Below, one piece after another: positions 57,124 to 64,000 of a stretch of DNA of 64,000 nt (the stretch's first letter is position 1; each line of letters begins with the position of its first letter). The stretch lies in assembly GCF_006442205.1 (NCBI RefSeq), contig NZ_VFVR01000001.1, positions 1 to 64,000 on the forward strand, written 5' to 3'. A program made the translations under genes and the position numbers. The notes beneath the pieces are model-generated. The model saw only the letters and a program-made list of their open reading frames with translations. It made no database searches and had not been told where the DNA came from. This DNA comes from Mesorhizobium sp. B2-3-12. GTDB lineage: Bacteria > Pseudomonadota > Alphaproteobacteria > Rhizobiales > Rhizobiaceae.

Positions 57124-57246
57124 TTATTCGCTGAGGTGCAGCGCCGGCAGCGACATCCCGGCTTTTGGCGGCGGCTGACCATCGCATGATGTCAGGAACG
57201 CGGCCGCGATCAGGAACAGACTGACAATACCGCTTAACTCGGACAT
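57124..57246 (-). CDS. Very small putative lipopeptide or membrane peptide
   Basis: This 40-residue peptide begins MSELSGIVSLFLIAAAFLTS and the hydrophobic part ends LTSC, which resembles a lipobox with the cysteine at residue 21; the short mature tail is CDGQPPPKAGMSLPALHLSE. AGGAGG lies 8-9 bases before ATG 57246 on its strand, a strong ribosome binding site that supports translation. The n-region has no positive charge, so true lipoprotein export is uncertain. It is divergent from eno. Confidence 0.55.
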   Translation of the reverse strand: MSELSGIVSLFLIAAAFLTSCDGQPPPKAGMSLPALHLSE

Positions 57247-57404
57247 GGCGAAACTCCTCCTGTTTCGCCCCGCGCATGCATAGCCATAGCCGAAAATGCG
57301 TGTTCGACGGCATGACTTATGATGACAGAAATTTGCGCTTCGTGAATCGGGGACCCGGCAATATTCGGCCACGGCCCGATTGCCTTTTGCGTTGCTTTGG
57401 CTAA

Positions 57405-58721
<1,317 letters not shown>

Positions 58722-58745
58722 TCCGGCGGCATCTTGTTGATAGGG

Positions 58746-58770
58746 AAAGGGCGGGACATCCCGCCCTTTT
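58746..58770 (+). terminator. Terminator after eno
   Basis: AAAGGGCGGG (58746-58755) pairs perfectly with CCCGCCCTTT (58760-58769) around ACAT, followed by one more T. It lies 24 bp after the eno stop. The ftsB-like gene then begins after 100 bp, so it probably has its own promoter. Confidence 0.85.
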
Positions 58771-58873
58771 GCATTTCAAGCCGGCCCGCGCGGCCTCCCG
58801 TAACCGTCCGTTAAGCACAATCAGGCGAAAAAGGCTTAGTGCCGTCTGAGTTCGCGGCCACGGGGAATCGGTC

Positions 58874-59197
58874 ATGTGGACGCGTCAGCACAAGCAGAGA
58901 AACACCGGGCGGCTGATCATTCCCTCTTTGTGCGTGGTGTTCCTGGCCTATTTCGGCTTCCACGCCTATCACGGCGAATTCGGCATCAATTCCAAATACA
59001 AGCTGGAAGCCGAGACGGTCGTGCTGCAGGGTCAGCTCGATGCGATCAAGGCGCGCAGGATGGAGCTGGAGCGGCGCGTCAGGCTCATGCATGATGGCAC
59101 GCTCGAGAAGGACATGCTTGACGAGCAGGCGCGCCGGGCGCTCAATCTGTCCCAAGCCGACGAGATCACCATCATGCTGCCGGTCTCGACGAAATAA
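58874..59197 (+). CDS. ftsB: FtsB/DivIC-like septum formation initiator
   Basis: This 107-residue protein has a short cytoplasmic N-terminus, one membrane helix (about residues 13-32, LIIPSLCVVFLAYFGF) and a coiled coil (about 40-80) with KYKLEAETVVLQGQLDAIKA. The motif DMLDEQARRALNLSQADEI is the DivIC/FtsB signature. FtsB bridges FtsL and FtsQ in the divisome. It lies between eno and pdhA, as often found in alphaproteobacteria. Confidence 0.9.
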   Translation: MWTRQHKQRNTGRLIIPSLCVVFLAYFGFHAYHGEFGINSKYKLEAETVVLQGQLDAIKARRMELERRVRLMHDGTLEKDMLDEQARRALNLSQADEITIMLPVSTK

Positions 59198-59224
59198 CCA
59201 ATATCCGGTTAATCACCAATATTT

Positions 59225-59241
59225 GCAATGATTTTAATTGC
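59225..59241 (+). other. GCAAT-N7-ATTGC inverted repeat upstream of pdhA
   Basis: GCAAT (59225-59229) and ATTGC (59237-59241) are inverted copies separated by seven bases in an AT-rich leader. It may be a protein-binding site; no known regulator is assigned. Confidence 0.35.
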
Positions 59242-59314
59242 TTAGGTGCATGCCAGCTATGCAATTTCGACATGGCGGAACGCCTTTCGACGTGTTAGCC
59301 TCCCATAAATCGAA

Positions 59315-59349
59315 GGGGAGGGCGATCTCCCCGGAGCAAGTCTTGCTCC
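59315..59349 (+). other. Two successive hairpins in the pdhA leader
   Basis: GGGGAG (59315-59320) pairs with CTCCCC (59327-59332), and immediately after GGAGCAA (59333-59339) pairs with TTGCTCC (59343-59349) around GTC. They lie 36-70 bp before the pdhA ATG. They could control translation or RNA stability of the pdh operon. This is inferred from pairing only. Confidence 0.45.
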
Positions 59350-59384
59350 AGTGTCCGCAAAGAGACGCCAACAGGGAGTGATGC

Positions 59385-60422
59385 ATGGCCACCGCAGCCA
59401 GAAAAGCGCCTGCCAAATCGAAATCCGACGGTAAATCCGGCCTGTCAGCACCCAAGCCTGCTGACTTCACCAAGGACGAAGAGCTTGCCGCCTACCGGCA
59501 CATGCTGCTCATCCGCCGGTTCGAGGAAAAGGCCGGCCAGCTCTATGGCATGGGCTTCATCGGCGGCTTCTGCCACCTCTACATCGGCCAGGAAGCGGTC
59601 GTCACCGGCATGAAGATGGCGCTGATCGACGGCGATCAGATGATCACGGCCTATCGCGATCACGGCCACATGCTGGCGATGGAGCTTTCGCCGCGCGGCG
59701 TCATGGCCGAACTGACCGGACGCCGAGGCGGCCTGTCGAAAGGCAAGGGCGGCTCCATGCACATGTTCTCCAAGGAGAAGCATTTCTATGGCGGTCACGG
59801 CATTGTCGGTGCGCAGGTGTCGCTCGGCACGGGCCTGGCCTTCGCCAACCGCTATCGCGAGAACAAGAACGTGTCGCTGACCTATTTCGGCGACGGCGCC
59901 GCCAACCAGGGCCAGGTCTATGAAAGCTTCAACATGGCCTCGCTGTGGAAGCTGCCGGTGATCTACATCATCGAGAACAACCGCTACGCCATGGGCACGT
60001 CGGTGTCGCGCTCCTCAGCCGAGACCGACTTCTCGCACCGTGGCGCTTCCTTCAAGATTCCCGGCATCCAGGTCGATGGCATGGATGTGCGCGCGGTCAA
60101 GGCCGCCGCCGATCTCGCAACCGAATGGTGCCGCGCCGGCAATGGTCCGCTGATTCTCGAGATGCAGACCTATCGCTATCGCGGCCACTCCATGTCCGAT
60201 CCTGCAAAATACCGGTCGAAGGAAGAAGTGCAGAAGATGCGCTCCGAGCACGACCCGATCGAGCAGGTCAAGGCGCGGCTCATCGAAAAGAAGTGGGCTG
60301 ATGAGGAAGAACTCAAGGCCATCGACAAGGAGGTTCGCGACATCGTCGCCGACGCCGCCGAATTTGCCCAGAACGATGCCGAGCCGGATCCGTCCGAGCT
60401 CTGGACCGATATCGTATTGTAA
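59385..60422 (+). CDS. pdhA: Pyruvate dehydrogenase E1 component, alpha subunit
   Basis: This 345-residue subunit binds thiamine diphosphate: the GDG...NN motif is [19 protein letters not shown] with IIENN further on. It begins with a Lys/Ala/Ser-rich tail (about 1-30). The segment [20 protein letters not shown] holds the phosphorylation loop position of mitochondrial E1. GGGAGTGATGC precedes the ATG. It is the first gene of pdhA-pdhB-pdhC, with a 14-bp gap. Confidence 0.97.
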   Translation: MATAARKAPAKSKSDGKSGLSAPKPADFTKDEELAAYRHMLLIRRFEEKAGQLYGMGFIGGFCHLYIGQEAVVTGMKMALIDGDQMITAYRDHGHMLAMELSPRGVMAELTGRRGGLSKGKGGSMHMFSKEKHFYGGHGIVGAQVSLGTGLAFANRYRENKNVSLTYFGDGAANQGQVYESFNMASLWKLPVIYIIENNRYAMGTSVSRSSAETDFSHRGASFKIPGIQVDGMDVRAVKAAADLATEWCRAGNGPLILEMQTYRYRGHSMSDPAKYRSKEEVQKMRSEHDPIEQVKARLIEKKWADEEELKAIDKEVRDIVADAAEFAQNDAEPDPSELWTDIVL

Positions 60423-60436
60423 GGGAGGGCCAGGAC

Positions 60437-61822
<1,386 letters not shown>

Positions 61823-61841
61823 ACCGGGCGGGAGGACAAAA

Positions 61842-63227
61842 ATGCCAATCAACATCACCATGCCGGCGCTCTCGCCCACGATGGAAGAGGGCAATCTTTC
61901 CAAGTGGCTGGTCAAGGAAGGCGACAAGGTTTCGCCGGGCGACGTCATCGCCGAGATCGAGACCGACAAGGCGACGATGGAGGTCGAAGCCGTCGATGAA
62001 GGTACCGTGGCCAAGCTCGTCGTGCCGGCCGGAACGGAGGGCGTCAAGGTCAACGCGCTGATCGCCGTGCTTGCGGCCGAGGGCGAAGATGCGGGTGCTG
62101 CCGCCAAAAGCGGTGGCGATGCCGCATCAAAGGCTGAAGCTTCAAAGACTGAAGCTCCAAAAGCGGATGCTCCGAAGGTTGAGTCACCCAAGGAATCGCC
62201 GAAGCCGGCGACGTCCGCTGCGCCGGCGCCGACGAAGGCTGAGCCTGCTCCGGCCGCCAACGGCCATGCCGGTGGCGAGCGCACCTTTGCGTCGCCGCTC
62301 GCGCGCCGCATTGCCAAGGACGCGGGCGTCGACGTGTCCGCTGTGACCGGCACCGGTCCGCATGGCCGCGTGGTCAAGGCCGATGTCGATGCCGCGATCG
62401 CCGGCGGCGGCGCCAAGGCAGCGCCTGCGGCCAAGGCTCCGGCTGGTGCGCCGGCCGCCGCACCGGCCGTAAAGGCGATGTCGGACGATCAGGTGCTGAA
62501 GCTGTTCGAGCAAGGCTCCTACGAACTGGTCCCGCATGACAATATGCGCAAGACCATCGCGCGGCGCCTGGTCGAAGCCAAGACCACAATCCCGCATTTC
62601 TACTTGACCCTCGACTGTGAACTCGACGCGCTGCTGACCCTGCGCTCGCAGCTCAATGCGGCGGCTCCGGTGAAGAAGACCGACAAGGGCGAGGCGCCGG
62701 CCTACAAGCTGTCGGTCAACGACATGGTGATCAAGGCGATGGCGATGGCGCTGAAGGCAGTGCCGGATGCCAACGCCTCCTGGACCGAGAGCGCCATGGT
62801 CAAGCACAAACATGCCGATGTCGGGGTCGCCGTCTCGATCCCCGGCGGCCTGATCACGCCGATCATCCGCCATGCCGACGAAAAGACGCTGTCGGTCATC
62901 TCCAACGAGATGAAGGATCTGGCGAGCCGCGCCAGGAGCCGCAAGCTGAAGCCGGAGGAGTATCAGGGCGGCACGACGGCGGTGTCCAATCTCGGCATGT
63001 TCGGCATCAAGGATTTCGCCGCCGTCATCAACCCACCGCATGCGACGATCCTGGCGGTCGGGGCCGGCGAGGAGCGGGCGGTGGTCAAGAACGGCGAGAT
63101 CAAGATAGCCACGGTGATGTCGGTGACGCTGTCGACCGACCATCGCGCCGTCGACGGAGCCTTGGGCGCCGAACTGCTGGTCGCCTTCAAGAAGCTGATC
63201 GAAAATCCGATGGGCATGCTGGTCTAG
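61842..63227 (+). CDS. pdhC: Pyruvate dehydrogenase E2 (dihydrolipoamide acetyltransferase)
   Basis: This 461-residue core protein has one lipoyl domain (about 1-80), a flexible Ala/Pro/Lys-rich linker, the peripheral subunit-binding domain near residues 148-185 (SPLARRIAKDAGVDVSAVTG) and a C-terminal catalytic domain with the His/Asp motif DHRAVDGALGAELL. ATG 61842 has GGGAGGACAAAA before it; the frame is open upstream into pdhB but the family start is [20 protein letters not shown]. Confidence 0.97.
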   Translation: MPINITMPALSPTMEEGNLSKWLVKEGDKVSPGDVIAEIETDKATMEVEAVDEGTVAKLVVPAGTEGVKVNALIAVLAAEGEDAGAAAKSGGDAASKAEASKTEAPKADAPKVESPKESPKPATSAAPAPTKAEPAPAANGHAGGERTFASPLARRIAKDAGVDVSAVTGTGPHGRVVKADVDAAIAGGGAKAAPAAKAPAGAPAAAPAVKAMSDDQVLKLFEQGSYELVPHDNMRKTIARRLVEAKTTIPHFYLTLDCELDALLTLRSQLNAAAPVKKTDKGEAPAYKLSVNDMVIKAMAMALKAVPDANASWTESAMVKHKHADVGVAVSIPGGLITPIIRHADEKTLSVISNEMKDLASRARSRKLKPEEYQGGTTAVSNLGMFGIKDFAAVINPPHATILAVGAGEERAVVKNGEIKIATVMSVTLSTDHRAVDGALGAELLVAFKKLIENPMGMLV

Positions 63228-63241
63228 GAAAGGGAAAGGCT

Positions 63242-63655
63242 GTGCGAATATTCTTCACCAGCCTTTTCGCTTTTTTCATTTCCGGGTTGGCCGGCGGCCT
63301 GATCGCGCAATGGTTGGCTGTCGCGACCGGCGCCGAGGAAGAATACATCATCGTCTTCATGGTCTCGGTGCTGGTGACTTTTGTCGTCACCTTCATCTTC
63401 TTCGTGGCGCAATTGATGAACGATCCGGTCGCGGCGGTGACGAGGGCCGGGAAGTGGACGCTGAATGTGTTTGTGGCGCTGATCGTCCTCTTGGTCGGGG
63501 TGATCTTCTACAGCGACAGCAGCGCCGCGGTGGTGAGGAAAGACATGCCGATGGTTGCCGGTCTCGGTCTGCCGGGTTTGGTGACGATCATCATCCATTG
63601 GTTGTTCGTGCGCTGGCGCGTGAAGCGCGGTGTGGCCGACATAAAGGCGGGTTGA
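63242..63655 (+). CDS. Uncharacterised four-helix membrane protein (GTG start)
   Basis: This 137-residue protein begins MRIFFTSLFAFFISGLAGGL and shows four hydrophobic segments (about residues 3-24, 37-58, 73-92 and 105-122). GGAAAGGGAAAGGCT precedes GTG 63242. The family is not known to me. It sits 14 bp after pdhC and 3 bp before the SGNH hydrolase gene, so it is likely in the pdh transcript. Confidence 0.8.
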   Translation: MRIFFTSLFAFFISGLAGGLIAQWLAVATGAEEEYIIVFMVSVLVTFVVTFIFFVAQLMNDPVAAVTRAGKWTLNVFVALIVLLVGVIFYSDSSAAVVRKDMPMVAGLGLPGLVTIIIHWLFVRWRVKRGVADIKAG

Positions 63656-63658
63656 CGG

Positions 63659-64000
63659 ATGAAGACGGTTCTTTGTTACGGCGACTCGCTGACCTGGGGC
63701 TACAATGCCGAAGGTGGACGTCATGCGCTCGAGGATCGCTGGCCAAGTGTGCTGCAGGCCGGGCTCGGTGAAGGCGTTCAGGTGATCGCCGACGGCCTCA
63801 ATGGCCGCACCACCGCCTTCGACGATCATCTGGCCGGAGCCGACCGCAATGGTGCGCGGTTGCTGCCGACGGTGCTGACGACGCATGCGCCGATCGACCT
63901 GATCGTCATCATGCTCGGCGCCAATGACATGAAGCCGTGGATCCATGGCAATCCGGTCGCGGCCAAGCAAGGCATCCAGCGGCTGATCGATATCGTGCGT
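63659..64000 (+). CDS. SGNH/GDSL hydrolase (5' part, cut by the window end)
   Basis: The window ends after 114 codons. The N-terminus MKTVLCYGDSLTWGYNAEGG carries block I of the SGNH/GDSL family with Ser10 as nucleophile, the block II-type NGRTT (Gly and Asn near residue 48), and block III with MLGANDMKPW near residue 90. The His of block V is outside. Such proteins are acyl esterases or arylesterases (MsAcT-like); the substrate is unknown. Confidence 0.88.
   Translation, partial: MKTVLCYGDSLTWGYNAEGGRHALEDRWPSVLQAGLGEGVQVIADGLNGRTTAFDDHLAGADRNGARLLPTVLTTHAPIDLIVIMLGANDMKPWIHGNPVAAKQGIQRLIDIVR

Overview
The window reads as a chromosomal segment of a GC-rich alphaproteobacterium of the order Hyphomicrobiales (Rhizobiales), most likely Mesorhizobium or a close relative. 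The clues are the alphaproteobacterial layout of the ribosomal protein superoperon, a eukaryotic-type glutamine synthetase (GSII) beside GSI and PII, a pyruvate dehydrogenase E1 beta subunit with its own lipoyl domain, an ATP12-type F1 chaperone, and DUF930-like and DUF6074-like proteins. The genus is an inference from gene content and order; no search was run. I saw no insertion sequence, phage, CRISPR array, tRNA or rRNA gene.

Region 1 (1-14980) is the end of tuf followed by the S10-spc-alpha superoperon, rpsJ to rplQ, with secY and adk inside it. The genes lie close together or overlap, with hairpin-forming spacers and a textbook terminator after rplQ. rpmJ is not in its common place before rpsM. 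Region 2 (15.0-28.0 kb) is mixed: an AT-richer orphan gene, a DegP-type protease, RarA, a DUF930-like protein, a membrane aspartyl/asparaginyl-hydroxylase-like protein (LpxO-like), an AT-richer multi-pass GT-C-like protein, CrcB, an RluC-like pseudouridine synthase, an EamA permease, the ATP12 chaperone, and an MHS-family transporter with an unusually large periplasmic loop.

Region 3 (28.0-35.5 kb) is a nitrogen-assimilation block. glnII runs to the right behind a sigma-54 promoter, and glnB-glnA run to the left behind a second sigma-54 promoter, so two glutamine synthetases and their PII sensor sit together with a gene-poor stretch between them. The NAD(P)HX repair enzyme and an acyl-CoA carboxylase beta subunit follow. 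Region 4 (35.9-48.7 kb) holds a DEAD-box type helicase, an alpha/beta hydrolase, an SDR oxidoreductase, a sulfur/amino acid group (cysK, AlaX-type editing protein, sulfurtransferase, GNAT), an OmpA-like protein, a DUF1203 protein, an outer membrane protein built of two tandem barrel-like repeats, alanine dehydrogenase with a divergent Lrp-type regulator, and 5-formyl-THF cyclo-ligase.

Region 5 (48.9-64.0 kb) holds a type II NADH dehydrogenase, a Tat-exported cyclic nucleotide phosphodiesterase, a cyclopropane fatty acid synthase, a run of small proteins (Dabb, dodecin, PRC-barrel with a candidate general-stress promoter, and two very short membrane peptides), kdsA, and the central-metabolism run eno - ftsB-like - pdhA - pdhB - pdhC - membrane protein - SGNH hydrolase (cut by the window end). 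Nothing here forms a clearly new multi-gene system. The most unusual items are the tandem-barrel outer membrane protein, the transporter loop insertion, the repeated TGCCTA sites between glnII and its divergent neighbour, and the heptamer-repeat palindrome inside the ribosomal operon.
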